Both the position numbers and the translations under genes were made by a program. A stretch of DNA of 64,000 nucleotides, from assembly GCF_001050475.1 (NCBI RefSeq), contig NZ_CP012034.1:2356001-2420000 (forward strand). Direction: 5' to 3'. The DNA comes from Companilactobacillus ginsenosidimutans (lineage in GTDB: Bacteria > Bacillota > Bacilli > Lactobacillales > Lactobacillaceae). Shown here in pieces: positions 18,500 through 27,466 of this stretch. Under the pieces are notes generated by a model, which searched no databases, was not told the origin of the DNA, and was given only the letters and a program-made list of their open reading frames with translations. Position 1 is the stretch's first letter. Every line of letters begins with the position of its first letter.

Positions 18500-18589
18500 C
18501 AGAAGACATTATCCAGCCTATGATATTCCTAAATTAAAAATTAATTAAAAAGTTACTAATCTAAATTTAATAAAGGTCATGAATAGGAA

Positions 18590-18830
18590 AGTAGAAATTA
18601 GTCAATCCCAAAGAGAATTTCGGATGCTGAAAACGAAATGGAAACTGTTTTCGAAAACACACCTATGAATAACTTCAAAGTTGAACTCAGTAGGCTTTGA
18701 CGAAATGGTTCGTTATCCCAGTTGACACAGCCAACATGAGGTTTGATACCGCAAGGATCAAACAAAGGTGAGGTGGAACCACGATAATTCGTCCTCTTAG
18801 CAATTTATTTGCTAAGGGGATTTTTTTTCG
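18590..18830 (+). promoter_or_regulatory. T-box leader of the histidine operon
   Basis: A GAGA-type Stem I start (near 18610) is followed by helical regions and the T-box sequence AGGTGGAACCACG at 18771-18783. A terminator follows (CCTCTTAGCAA with TTGCTAAGGGG, then eight T residues, ending at 18829). Uncharged tRNA binding would favour the antiterminator. CAC triplets at 18658-18662 in the expected 3' side of Stem I would fit a His specifier, but I could not fix the register by eye. The his operon downstream supports tRNA-His. Confidence 0.88.
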
Positions 18831-18837
18831 TCCCTGG

Positions 18838-18919
18838 TTGGTCGTTGGCGTAGCCAACACCAAGATTGTTGCGCAAGCGCCTCATACGAATTTGTATCAG
18901 CTATATCAATCTGGCGCTT
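18838..18919 (+). other. Structured segment after the T-box, possible pseudoknot
   Basis: The hairpin TTGGT-c-GTTGGC-gta-GCCAAC-ACCAA occupies 18838-18863. Two further pairings cross each other: AGATTG (18863-18868) with CAATCT (18907-18912), and AAGCGCC (18875-18881) with GGCGCTT (18913-18919). The 3' strands are adjacent. Between the T-box terminator and hisZ no extra structure is needed, so this is either regulatory or a small repeat. Confidence 0.45.
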
Positions 18920-18976
18920 ACGGTTCCATGCACTTATCATCTTTAGATTAGTAAGAGAATTTAGGAGGACGTTGAA

Positions 18977-20128
18977 ATGAAAAATAACTTATTACCATTA
19001 GGAACACGCGACGAATTTGGTCGGCGAGCTAGTGAAAAACAACATATAATTTCAGTGATTGCAGATTCATTTTCTGATCGTGGCTTTTCAAAAGTTTCAA
19101 CGCCATTATTAGAAAAACAAGCTGTGTTTGAACCTTATAAATTAGGGAATTATCAAATGTATCGTTTATTAGACCAAGAAGGGGACACAATTGTTCTTCG
19201 ACCGGATATGACTTTACCAATTGCCAGATTTTTAAGCTCAACCAATATAGCGCTACCACAAAAATTTTGGTACATCGGAGATATTTTCAGAATTAGCCGT
19301 CGCTTATCAGGTTCATACAATGAGCTGACACAAGCTGGAATCGAACTGGTTGGATATTCCTCAATCAAAGCAGAGTTCGAATGTTTGGTACTTATCAATC
19401 AGTTGAGTCAAAAATTATTAGACGAACCAGTTGAAATAGAATTAGGAATTGCTGATTTTACCAAAGCTGTATTATCGACTTTAACTGATGATGAAGATTT
19501 GCAAGATGAAATTGCTGCTGCTTTGTATGACAAACAAGTTCCTAAATACGAGCAACTAATTCAAAGATTCAGCACTACCGATGAATATCAATTCTTACTG
19601 AAATGGCCAAGATTATTCGGCAAGCCAGATGTAATTTTTGAACAACTGAAGGACTTCAATTTACCAGAAAGTATTCAAAATAGAGTTGCTGAATTGAAAA
19701 ACGTAATCGACTGGATCAAGCAAACAATGCCGGAACAAGCGTTATCACTCGACTTGAGTAGTCGTGCACCTCAAAAGTATTACACAGGATTAACTTTCAA
19801 AGGATTCTCCAAAGCAGGTTCAGGATATTTGTTCAGTGGTGGTCGTTATGACAAATTGTTATCTAACTTCCAAGACGTCAGTGAATCAGCTGTCGGAATG
19901 GGAATTGATATTGACCTAATTACTGATTTAGTTGTAAGTGACTCAAAAGAAGTCAATAAGAAGTTAATTTACTTTAAACCAGAGCAGTGGCAAGAAGCAG
20001 AAAAGGTTTTAAACAAAACAACTGATGCAATTCTTTCATTATCCGAAACTAGGGAAGATGCAGAGGTAGAAGCTAAGAAATTGAATGCAACAATAATTGA
20101 TATGACAGAAGGTGAATTCATTGAGTGA
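18977..20128 (+). CDS. hisZ: ATP phosphoribosyltransferase regulatory subunit
   Basis: A 383-aa class II aminoacyl-tRNA-synthetase-like protein that lacks tRNA charging and activates the short form of HisG. HisRS-like motifs are visible: motif 2 FRISRRLSGSYNELTQAGIELVG near residue 103, and GLTFKGFSKAGSGYLFSGGRYDKL near residue 270. It is first in the T-box-controlled run. TTAGGAGGA precedes the ATG. The C-terminal part (from about residue 325) is short compared with HisRS and lacks an anticodon-binding domain. It overlaps the hisG start. Confidence 0.93.
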   Translation: MKNNLLPLGTRDEFGRRASEKQHIISVIADSFSDRGFSKVSTPLLEKQAVFEPYKLGNYQMYRLLDQEGDTIVLRPDMTLPIARFLSSTNIALPQKFWYIGDIFRISRRLSGSYNELTQAGIELVGYSSIKAEFECLVLINQLSQKLLDEPVEIELGIADFTKAVLSTLTDDEDLQDEIAAALYDKQVPKYEQLIQRFSTTDEYQFLLKWPRLFGKPDVIFEQLKDFNLPESIQNRVAELKNVIDWIKQTMPEQALSLDLSSRAPQKYYTGLTFKGFSKAGSGYLFSGGRYDKLLSNFQDVSESAVGMGIDIDLITDLVVSDSKEVNKKLIYFKPEQWQEAEKVLNKTTDAILSLSETREDAEVEAKKLNATIIDMTEGEFIE

Positions 20129-20777
20129 AGATAGAATAAAAATTGCTTTAACAAAGGGACGAGTTGAAAAACAAGTTATTCCTTTAATGGAAGCAGCTGG
20201 AATTAATTGTGATCAGATTAGAAATAAGGAAAGACGATTGATTTTTGATTCTGAGACTCAACCGTATGAATTCATCTTGGCCAAGGGACCAGATGTAACG
20301 ACATTTCTCGAAAGAGGCGCCGCAGATATTGGAATTGTCGGAAGCGATATTTTAACTGAGAATCAAAGTTCTCAGTATGAATTATTAAATCTAGATATTG
20401 GGAAATGTCAATTTGTTCTAGCTTCAACCAAAGAATTCGATCCAGACGCTCCTAAACGAAAAATTATTGGTACGAAATATCCACTAATTACCAAACGATA
20501 TTTCGACAATTTAGGTCAAGATGTTGAGATTATCAAAATTGAGGGTTCAGTTGAATTAGCCCCCTTAACTGGTCTAGCTGATGCAATTGTTGACATCACT
20601 GAAACAGGGACTACCATCCGCGAAAATCACTTGAAGATATTCGATTATCTAGATAAAGTTTCAACTCGATTAGTAGTCAATCGAATGTCTTTGAAACAAC
20701 ATCCAGAGGCAATCTTTGATTTCGTAGATAGAATTAAAAAGGTCGTAAATGAGAGAAAAGAGGAAGAAGTAGGATGA
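20121..20777 (+). CDS. hisG: ATP phosphoribosyltransferase, short form
   Basis: A 218-aa catalytic subunit for the first step of histidine synthesis (ATP + PRPP to PR-ATP). The short form lacks the C-terminal regulatory domain and needs HisZ, encoded just upstream. The PRPP-binding loop is visible as DAIVDITETGTTIREN. The TTG at 20121 is chosen over a GTG at 20112 because AGAAGG sits 8 bases before it, and the product then starts MSEDRIKIALTKGRV. It overlaps hisZ by 8 bases and hisD by 4 (ATGA). Confidence 0.93.
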   Translation: MSEDRIKIALTKGRVEKQVIPLMEAAGINCDQIRNKERRLIFDSETQPYEFILAKGPDVTTFLERGAADIGIVGSDILTENQSSQYELLNLDIGKCQFVLASTKEFDPDAPKRKIIGTKYPLITKRYFDNLGQDVEIIKIEGSVELAPLTGLADAIVDITETGTTIRENHLKIFDYLDKVSTRLVVNRMSLKQHPEAIFDFVDRIKKVVNERKEEEVG

Positions 20778-22060
20778 AAATTGTTCAGGAGAATTTAGCA
20801 GAATTAGAGAAAATGGTACAGATGAAGACACGTCAGTTGAATGACCCTAAGGTTGTCGCAACTGTTAGTGAAATTATTAATAACGTCGTTGAAAATGGTG
20901 ACTCAGCTTTAAAAGATTACGAGAAGAAATTTGATAATGTTGATATCGATAATTTCAAATTAGATCAATCGGTCATTGACGATGCTTATGATAATTTGGA
21001 TAAAGATGTTAAGGACGCATTGTTCCTAGCCAAGAAGAACATCACTAGTTTCCACAAAAAGGAACTTGAAGATGGATTCATGGATAGTGAACAGAAAGGT
21101 GTCTTGAGAGGTCAAAAGTTAGTTCCACTTCAAAGAGTTGGACTATATGTACCGGGTGGTACAGCTGCTTATCCTTCAACAATTATGATGAGTGCAATGC
21201 CTGCTAAGATTGCCGGTGTTGATGAAGTCGTCATCGTAACTCCTCCACAAAAAGATGGAATCAATCCTGCTGTTCTTGCCGCCGCTAAAATTGCTGGCGT
21301 TGACGCAATTTATCAAGTTGGTGGTGCCCAAGCTATAGCCGCATTGGCATATGGAACAGAATCAATTCCTCGTGTTGATAAAATTGTTGGACCTGGAAAT
21401 ATTTTCGTTGCTACTGCTAAGAAACAAGTTTTCGGACAAGTTGCGATTGATATGGTTGCTGGACCTTCAGAAATTGGTATTATCGCTGATGATTCAGCTA
21501 ATCCCAGACAAGTTGCTGCAGATTTGTTGTCACAAGCTGAGCACGACAAGTTGGCACGTCCTATACTAGTTACCGATAGTTTGAAACTCGCAAAGGCTGT
21601 GAGTGAAAACGTTGATTCACAATTAAAAGTTCTGCCACGTGAAGAAATTGCCTCTGCATCAGTTAACAACAAAGGATTTATTGCGGTTGTTGAAAAAATT
21701 GATGATATGTTTACTTTGATGAACACCGTTGCCCCAGAGCACTTGGAAATCCAACTTGAAGATCCAACACAATACTTAAATCAAATTAGAAATGCTGGAT
21801 CAGTGTTCTTGGGTAAGTATGCCTCAGAACCACTTGGTGATTACGTTGCTGGACCAAATCACATTTTGCCAACTGGCGGAACTGCAAGATTTTCATCACC
21901 ACTTGGTGTATATGACTTCGTGAAGAGAACTTCATTCATTCAATACACGAAACCAGCATTAGAAAGAGAAGCTAAGCAGATCACAACTTTGGCACGTGTT
22001 GAAGGTTTGGAAGGCCACGCCAGAGCAATTGAATCACGCTTTGACACATACTACGACTAG
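20774..22060 (+). CDS. hisD: Histidinol dehydrogenase
   Basis: A 428-aa zinc enzyme oxidising histidinol to histidine in two NAD-dependent steps, the last reactions of the pathway. Family signatures include [17 protein letters not shown] (about residue 122), [11 protein letters not shown], the zinc/substrate region [10 protein letters not shown], and [19 protein letters not shown] near residue 357. It starts with ATGA overlapping the hisG stop. hisB follows after 11 bases. Confidence 0.96.
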   Translation: MKIVQENLAELEKMVQMKTRQLNDPKVVATVSEIINNVVENGDSALKDYEKKFDNVDIDNFKLDQSVIDDAYDNLDKDVKDALFLAKKNITSFHKKELEDGFMDSEQKGVLRGQKLVPLQRVGLYVPGGTAAYPSTIMMSAMPAKIAGVDEVVIVTPPQKDGINPAVLAAAKIAGVDAIYQVGGAQAIAALAYGTESIPRVDKIVGPGNIFVATAKKQVFGQVAIDMVAGPSEIGIIADDSANPRQVAADLLSQAEHDKLARPILVTDSLKLAKAVSENVDSQLKVLPREEIASASVNNKGFIAVVEKIDDMFTLMNTVAPEHLEIQLEDPTQYLNQIRNAGSVFLGKYASEPLGDYVAGPNHILPTGGTARFSSPLGVYDFVKRTSFIQYTKPALEREAKQITTLARVEGLEGHARAIESRFDTYYD

Positions 22061-22071
22061 GGAGAATAACG

Positions 22072-22656
22072 ATGAGACAAGCTACTATTGAGAGAAATAC
22101 TAAGGAAACACAAATTAAAATTAGTTTGAATTTGGATGAGCAATCTGGGATTAAAATTGATACTGGAATCGGTTTTTTGAATCACATGTTGAACTTATTT
22201 GCTAAACACGGACGGTTCGGTCTAATTGTTGAAGCTCACGGTGATTTGGATGTTGATCCGCACCACACAACTGAAGATACTGGAATTGTCTTAGGTGAAT
22301 GCTTCAAAAAGGCTCTTGGTGACAAATCTGGAATCGAACGTTATGGCACCGAATTTGTTCCAATGGATGAAACTTTAGGTCAAGTAAGTGTCGACTTGAG
22401 TGGTCGTTCATATTTAGTATTTGATGCTGACTTGGTAAACCCAAGGCTTGGTGGTCTTGATACTGAAACGGTTGAGGATTTCTTCCAGGCTGTAGCATTT
22501 GCTGCTGAAATGAATCTCCACGCTCGCATTCTTTATGGAAGAAATACTCACCACAAAGTAGAAAGTTTATTCAAAGCATTTGGCCGTGCGATGCGCGATG
22601 CTGTAACAATTAATCCTGATATTATAGGAGTTAACTCGACGAAAGGTGTGATCTAA
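22072..22656 (+). CDS. hisB: Imidazoleglycerol-phosphate dehydratase
   Basis: A 194-aa monofunctional dehydratase with two homologous halves. Metal-binding motifs are visible: [14 protein letters not shown] and [15 protein letters not shown] in the first half, and [26 protein letters not shown] in the second. It carries no fused phosphatase domain, matching the separate PHP phosphatase at 17.7 kb. GGGAGAA precedes the ATG. Its stop overlaps the hisH start by one base. Confidence 0.95.
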   Translation: MRQATIERNTKETQIKISLNLDEQSGIKIDTGIGFLNHMLNLFAKHGRFGLIVEAHGDLDVDPHHTTEDTGIVLGECFKKALGDKSGIERYGTEFVPMDETLGQVSVDLSGRSYLVFDADLVNPRLGGLDTETVEDFFQAVAFAAEMNLHARILYGRNTHHKVESLFKAFGRAMRDAVTINPDIIGVNSTKGVI

Positions 22657-23282
22657 TGTTTGCAATCGTTGATTACGATACTGGTAACACACTTAATTTG
22701 AAAAAAGCTTTAAACTATTTGAATATTGAAAATAAACTTACATCAAATTCTGCCGAAATATTGGCTGCAGATGCAGTGATTTTACCCGGAGTCGGTGCCT
22801 TTAAGGCAGCTATGAACGAACTGGATAAACGTGGTTTGGTTCAGGTTGTCAAAGAAGTTGCCGACAAAGGTACGCCGATGTTAGGAATTTGTTTGGGGAT
22901 GCAATTACTCTTTGAAACAAGTTCTGAATATGGTTTGAATCCTGGTCTTGGACTAATTCCTGGCAAAGTTGAACAGATTCCTGAGAATGGCGATTTGAAA
23001 GTTCCTCAAATGGGCTGGAACGAAAATGAAGTTCAACAAAAAGATAGTCCATTTGCACTCGCAGAAGGTAACTATACTTATTTTGTTCATTCATATTATG
23101 CAAATTGCGATCCCCATTATATTGTCGCAAGCGTTGATTATGGGGTTCAAATTCCAAGTATCGTTCAAAATGAAAATGTCGTCGGAATGCAATTTCACCC
23201 TGAAAAGAGTGGAGAAGTAGGCTTACAATTATTACAAAAATTTCAAGAGATGGTGAAGACAAATGATTTTTCCCGCAATTGA
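22656..23282 (+). CDS. hisH: Imidazole glycerol phosphate synthase, glutaminase subunit
   Basis: A 208-aa class I glutamine amidotransferase that feeds ammonia to HisF. The nucleophile lies in MLGICLGMQLLFE (Cys near residue 77), and the His-Glu pair in VGMQFHPEKSG near residue 176. The first residues, [14 protein letters not shown], are typical. It overlaps the hisA start by 20 bases, which suggests translational coupling. Confidence 0.95.
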   Translation: MFAIVDYDTGNTLNLKKALNYLNIENKLTSNSAEILAADAVILPGVGAFKAAMNELDKRGLVQVVKEVADKGTPMLGICLGMQLLFETSSEYGLNPGLGLIPGKVEQIPENGDLKVPQMGWNENEVQQKDSPFALAEGNYTYFVHSYYANCDPHYIVASVDYGVQIPSIVQNENVVGMQFHPEKSGEVGLQLLQKFQEMVKTNDFSRN

Positions 23283-23988
23283 TTTGCACAATGGACAAAG
23301 CGTTAGATTGTATCAAGGCGACTATAACAAGGTCACTTTGATTAATAATGATCCCGTCGCACAGGCAAAAGATATCTATGCCAAGGGTGTTAAACAATTA
23401 CATTTGGTAGATTTAGATGGCGCAAAAACTGGTCGTCCTGAAAACTACACCATTATTTCTGACATTCGCAAAAACTTTTCTGGTTTTCTCGAATTAGGCG
23501 GTGGAATTCGTGATGACAAAATTGCCAGAATGTATTTAGACCTGGGTGTTGACCGAATTATTATCGGATCAGCAGCGTTGGAAAATCCAGATTTTGTAAA
23601 AGACCTCTTGAAAAAGTATGGTGGTGACCGCATTGTCATTGGAGTTGACGGCTCTAATGGAAAGGTTGCTGTTAATGGTTGGCTAGAACAATCTGATGTA
23701 TTAATGGAAGATTTAATTCAAACCATGATGGATTTCGGTGGAAAATCATTTATCGTGACTGATGTTGCACGTGACGGTACTATGGAAGGTCCTAATTTGG
23801 ACTTATTGATGCACCTTAGTCAAAAATTACCTGAAGCAAATTTAGTAGCCAGTGGTGGAATTAGAAATTTGAAAGATCTCCACAATTTGAAAGCATTAAG
23901 CATTACGGATGTGATTATTGGTAAGGCTTTATATGAAAAAACTATTACCTTAGAAGATATTGCGGAGGTGGAGAACAATGCTAGCTAA
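23263..23988 (+). CDS. hisA: ProFAR isomerase
   Basis: A 241-aa (beta/alpha)8 barrel that opens the ribose ring of ProFAR. The N-terminal catalytic Asp is in [19 protein letters not shown]. Phosphate-binding loops are visible as LGGGIRDD and VASGGIRNL, and the second Asp is in [16 protein letters not shown]. The start lies inside hisH and the end overlaps hisF by 11 bases. Confidence 0.95.
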   Translation: MIFPAIDLHNGQSVRLYQGDYNKVTLINNDPVAQAKDIYAKGVKQLHLVDLDGAKTGRPENYTIISDIRKNFSGFLELGGGIRDDKIARMYLDLGVDRIIIGSAALENPDFVKDLLKKYGGDRIVIGVDGSNGKVAVNGWLEQSDVLMEDLIQTMMDFGGKSFIVTDVARDGTMEGPNLDLLMHLSQKLPEANLVASGGIRNLKDLHNLKALSITDVIIGKALYEKTITLEDIAEVENNAS

Positions 23989-24736
23989 AAGAATTATTCC
24001 CTGTCTCGATGTTGATGATGGACGAGTAAAAAAAGGTGTCAATTTTGTCAATTTAACTGACGTAGGTGACCCGGTACAAATAGCTGCCGAATACCAAAAA
24101 CAAGGTGCCGACGAATTAGTTTTTCTCGACATCACTGCAACAAATGAAAAACGCAAAACAATGATTGACGTGGTAGAAGAAGTTTCTAAACAAATATTCA
24201 TGCCTTTGACTATTGGCGGTGGAGTGTCATCTGTTGAAGATATTCAAAACTTGCTACGAGCTGGCGCTGACAAAGTTGCCATTAACTCGGCGGCTGTTGT
24301 AAATCCTGATTTGATTACTGAGGGAGCACAAAAATTTGGTAACCAATGTATCGTCGTTGCAATTGATGTGAAGTTTGATCCAGAATCTAATCAATATTTT
24401 GTTTATACACATGGTGGCAAACAAAAGACCGAGCTTGAGGCAATCTCTTGGGCAAAAGAAGTCGTCGCTAAAGGAGCTGGCGAGTTGTTGGTCACAAGTA
24501 TGGATAAAGATGGAACTAAAGATGGATTCAATATCGATTTATATCAAAAATTGGATGCAGCAGTTAACGTCCCAATAATTGCTTCTGGTGGTGCTGGTGA
24601 CTTGGCTGATTTTAACGAGGTTTTCCAAAAAGCTAACGTTGATGGAGCTCTTGCCGCATCAGTCTTTCACTTCGGCGAATTAACTATTAGTGATGTGAAA
24701 AAATATTTGAAACAAGAAGGAGTGGTTGTTAGATGA
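23978..24736 (+). CDS. hisF: Imidazole glycerol phosphate synthase, cyclase subunit
   Basis: A 252-aa barrel paralogous to HisA that forms imidazoleglycerol phosphate and AICAR using ammonia from HisH. Catalytic residues are in [18 protein letters not shown] and in the [10 protein letters not shown] segment. An in-frame start at 23960 exists, but the ATG at 23978 has GGAGGTGGAG just upstream and gives the family N-terminus [11 protein letters not shown]. It overlaps hisI by 4 bases. Confidence 0.95.
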   Translation: MLAKRIIPCLDVDDGRVKKGVNFVNLTDVGDPVQIAAEYQKQGADELVFLDITATNEKRKTMIDVVEEVSKQIFMPLTIGGGVSSVEDIQNLLRAGADKVAINSAAVVNPDLITEGAQKFGNQCIVVAIDVKFDPESNQYFVYTHGGKQKTELEAISWAKEVVAKGAGELLVTSMDKDGTKDGFNIDLYQKLDAAVNVPIIASGGAGDLADFNEVFQKANVDGALAASVFHFGELTISDVKKYLKQEGVVVR

Positions 24737-25059
24737 TCGAACCTGATTTTTCAAAAGGCCTTTTAACGACCGTCATCCAAGATGCAGCATCGAAGGATAT
24801 TTTGATGGTTGCCTGGATGAATCAAGAAAGTTATCAAAAAACATTAGATAGTGGACAGACATGGTTCTGGTCACGTTCACGAAAAGAACTTTGGCATAAA
24901 GGTGAAACAAGCGGCAATTTCCAAGACGTCGTCAGCATGACTTTAGACTGTGATGAAGATACCTTGCTCATTACCGTGAATCCACATGGCCCAGCCTGCC
25001 ACACTGGGCACAGAAGTTGTTTCTTTCAACCAGTTGAAGTAGAAACGAATAAGGAGTAA
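24733..25059 (+). CDS. hisI: Phosphoribosyl-AMP cyclohydrolase
   Basis: A 108-aa zinc enzyme opening the adenine ring of PR-AMP. The zinc-binding Cys and His residues are visible in LDCDED and [12 protein letters not shown], and [19 protein letters not shown] is the active-site segment. It is a separate gene rather than fused to hisE. Start ATGA overlaps the hisF stop. Confidence 0.95.
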   Translation: MIEPDFSKGLLTTVIQDAASKDILMVAWMNQESYQKTLDSGQTWFWSRSRKELWHKGETSGNFQDVVSMTLDCDEDTLLITVNPHGPACHTGHRSCFFQPVEVETNKE

Positions 25060-25065
25060 TTAATT

Positions 25066-25398
25066 ATGCAAAATTTAGATGAATTATACGCAATGATTTT
25101 GGATCGTAAAAATAATCCCAAAAAGGGTTCGTATACAGACTACTTATTCACTAAAGGTCTGGATAAAATTTTGAAAAAGGTCGGTGAGGAATCGACTGAG
25201 GTCGTTGTCGCTGCCAAGAATCCCGACAAGCCTCGTGGTGATGGTGAATTAGTTTATGAATCAGCTGATTTGTTATACCACCTATGTGTTTTGTGGGCTA
25301 ATCAAGGTGTTACATTTGACCAAATTAAAGAAGAATTGGCAAAACGTGAAGGCTTGATGAGTGAATACAAGGATCGTCCTGAAATAAAGGATTTGTAG
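25066..25398 (+). CDS. hisE: Phosphoribosyl-ATP pyrophosphatase
   Basis: A 110-aa all-alpha MazG-like pyrophosphohydrolase that converts PR-ATP to PR-AMP. The family motif [16 protein letters not shown] (near residue 36) supplies acidic metal ligands, with a second acidic set in [14 protein letters not shown]. It follows hisI by 6 bases with AAGGAG as ribosome binding site; hisC follows 8 bases later. Confidence 0.94.
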   Translation: MQNLDELYAMILDRKNNPKKGSYTDYLFTKGLDKILKKVGEESTEVVVAAKNPDKPRGDGELVYESADLLYHLCVLWANQGVTFDQIKEELAKREGLMSEYKDRPEIKDL

Positions 25399-25406
25399 GA
25401 GGATGT

Positions 25407-26477
25407 ATGAAAAAAGTAATCGAAGAACTCCAACCCTATATTCCTGAGAAACCGCTTGAAGAATTGAAAAGCGAACTTGGTTTGAAAAAATTAGTCCGCC
25501 TATCAGCCAATGAAAATGCCTACGGAACTTCGCCTGATGTTAAAAAGGCCGTCGTAAATTGGGCATATACACAGAGCAATTTGTATCCAGATGGGGATGC
25601 AACTGAACTAAGACAACTCATTTCAGCGAAGTTTAAACTCGATCCCAAACAAATCGTTTTTGGAGTTGGTCTGGATGAAGTTATCGTAATGTTATCGCGA
25701 GTATTCCTTGAACCGGGTGATGAAGAGTTAGTTTCAACACCAACTTTTTCTGAATACGCCTTACACGCTGAAATTGAGGAAGCTAAAATTAACAAAGTTC
25801 CAGTCTTAGAAAATGGCGGAATCGATTTCGACGGTATGTTAAAAGCAATTACTCAGAAAACAAAGTTAGTTTGGATCTGCAATCCCAACAACCCAACCGG
25901 AACTTTTGAAACAGTAGCTGACATCGAAAAATTCGTTTCTCAAGTGCCAAAGGACACGTTGGTATTAGTAGACGAGGCTTACATTGACTTTGTAACAGAG
26001 CCAAACGCAACGGCTATGGATTTGACGAAGAAATACTCAAACATAGTAGTCATGCGAACATTCTCGAAAGCATACGGACTAGCCAATTTCCGAGTAGGCT
26101 ACGCGGTGTTCTCTAAAGAAATTGCAGAACAAGTCCAAAAAGTACGCCTACCATACAACGTTAATTCAGTAGCCCAAGAAGCTGCAACAGCAGCCTTCAA
26201 GGATACAGACTTCGTAAATGAAGTAGTAAATAAGAATGCCAAAGAACGCTCGAAGTTTGAAGCATACTTTGACGAAAAAAACATAAAACACTATCAAAGC
26301 CAAGCAAACTTCATCTTCTTCGAATATCCAAATTCAGATAAACTAGCAGATTACTTACTACACAACGGCTACTTAATCAGAACCGGATTAAGACCAGGCT
26401 GGCTAAGAATCTCAGTCGGAAAAGCTGAAGACAATGAATCAATACAGAAATTAATAGATGAATATGAAAAAAAATAA
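25407..26477 (+). CDS. hisC: Histidinol-phosphate aminotransferase
   Basis: A 356-aa class I/II PLP aminotransferase that makes histidinol phosphate from imidazoleacetol phosphate. Visible signatures are RLSANENAYGTSP at the start, WICNPNNPTG near residue 152, VDEAYIDF near residue 188, and the PLP lysine in RTFSKAYGLANFRVGY near residue 219. AGGAGG precedes the ATG. It is the last his gene and is followed at once by a terminator. Confidence 0.95.
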   Translation: MKKVIEELQPYIPEKPLEELKSELGLKKLVRLSANENAYGTSPDVKKAVVNWAYTQSNLYPDGDATELRQLISAKFKLDPKQIVFGVGLDEVIVMLSRVFLEPGDEELVSTPTFSEYALHAEIEEAKINKVPVLENGGIDFDGMLKAITQKTKLVWICNPNNPTGTFETVADIEKFVSQVPKDTLVLVDEAYIDFVTEPNATAMDLTKKYSNIVVMRTFSKAYGLANFRVGYAVFSKEIAEQVQKVRLPYNVNSVAQEAATAAFKDTDFVNEVVNKNAKERSKFEAYFDEKNIKHYQSQANFIFFEYPNSDKLADYLLHNGYLIRTGLRPGWLRISVGKAEDNESIQKLIDEYEKK

Positions 26478-26504
26478 GAGTCCAGAGGACTCTTATTTTT
26501 TTTG
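26472..26504 (+). terminator. Intrinsic terminator of the his operon
   Basis: AATAAGAGTCC/GGACTCTTATT, an 11-bp stem with a 3-base loop, is followed by a run of T residues. Its 5' part overlaps the hisC stop codon. Confidence 0.9.
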
Positions 26505-26547
26505 CTTTAGCACGAATTTCATTCAATTAGTTAGTCGTAATGTGGAA

Positions 26548-26901
26548 TTAATAATTGGGATTTGTTTTTGGATTTACAACATTAACTCTTTTACTGTCTT
26601 TAACGTATTTGTTTTTCCCAATCTTCCAGTAATGATGCCCCTTAATCTTTACTTTTGAAGCTTTTCGTTTTTGAACGCTGGAGTTTTTATCGCGGTTTTT
26701 GAACATACTTAAGCGATGAGATGTCTTGATCATCTTAGAATTTTTCTTTTTGTAAATTGGCAGGGAAGTAGAATCACTAGTATCAGATAAAGAGATTATA
26801 ATGGTTTGAGATTTACTAGCTTGAACAGTGTTTGTAGGGAGCCCCATGGTTAAAGTCACTAACGCAATTAAGAAAAATAACACTCGCTTTTTATTTGTCG
26901 T
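26548..26901 (-). CDS. Secreted SLAP-domain surface protein with a probable ACG start
   Basis: From 26901 the frame encodes a basic N-terminus, a hydrophobic core and a VQAS cleavage site, then a small mature protein whose end resembles the S-layer-associated SLAP domain (GHHYWKIGKNKYVKD followed by RVN). No ATG, GTG or TTG lies at the right place: GGAGG is followed 6 bases later by ACG (26899-26901). The frame runs on upstream to an ATG at 26952, but that ATG has no ribosome binding site and sits upstream of a likely -10 box (TATAGT). Either ACG is used or the start codon has been lost. Length from ACG is 117 aa. Confidence 0.6.
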   Translation of the reverse strand, partial: TTNKKRVLFFLIALVTLTMGLPTNTVQASKSQTIIISLSDTSDSTSLPIYKKKNSKMIKTSHRLSMFKNRDKNSSVQKRKASKVKIKGHHYWKIGKNKYVKDSKRVNVVNPKTNPNY

Positions 26902-27144
26902 GAATTTCCTCCGTATTTTGTATATGTAAACTATACCATGAATATATGGCAATAAAAGTTACATTATTTAGATAATACGTAATTTAGAAATTAACTCAAC
27001 AATCGTGAAAGTGATCAATGTTGAACAAAAAATAGTCTGTTATTAGATTTAATAAAGATATGCATATTTACAATTCTACAATGATAACAAATTATTGTGT
27101 CTATAAATTGACTTCCTGGTTCCTGATTATGTAAGCTGAGAACA

Positions 27145-27175
27145 AAAAATGAGCAACCAGAAGTTACTCATTTTT
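27145..27175 (+). terminator. Orphan terminator-like hairpin
   Basis: AAAAATGAG and CTCATTTTT pair around an inner AAC/GTT stem, ending in a T tract. No gene ends nearby on either strand. It could end a short untranslated RNA, or be a relic. Nothing else is recognisable between 26953 and element C. Confidence 0.45.
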
Positions 27176-27259
27176 ATAGATTTATGACTGCATTAAACAT
27201 AATGTTTACAGGACTATCTTTATTATCACAAATAAGAAAAGAAACGAAGCTCCATGTAG

Positions 27260-27422
27260 ATGGAGGAAGAAAATCGATTTGGCCTCAGCCGCCAAATTTT
27301 ACTTAGCGTACGAAGTACGGTTAGTAAAAGACCCAGTTTGGAGACTTTTCGTACTGTGAAAAGCCTTCAAATGGCGTCGGCAGCGTTCCAGGCCATAAAA
27401 TCGATTTTCTTCCGGAATCGGC
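27260..27422. repeat. Structured intergenic element C
   Basis: A 16-bp perfect stem (27265-27280 with 27398-27413) continues into GGCCT/AGGCC and GCCGCC/GGC with the unpaired AGCGTTCC as in element B. Inner hairpins are 27297-27329 (TTTTACT/AGTAAAA enclosing CGTAC-gaa-GTACG) and 27337-27371 (TTTGGAG/CTTCAAA enclosing CTTTTC/GAAAAG). Compared with B, almost every stem differs in sequence but remains paired. Confidence 0.8.
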
Positions 27423-27466
27423 AATCCAACACCACACCATACTACGTTTTTTTTCGCCCACAAAAC

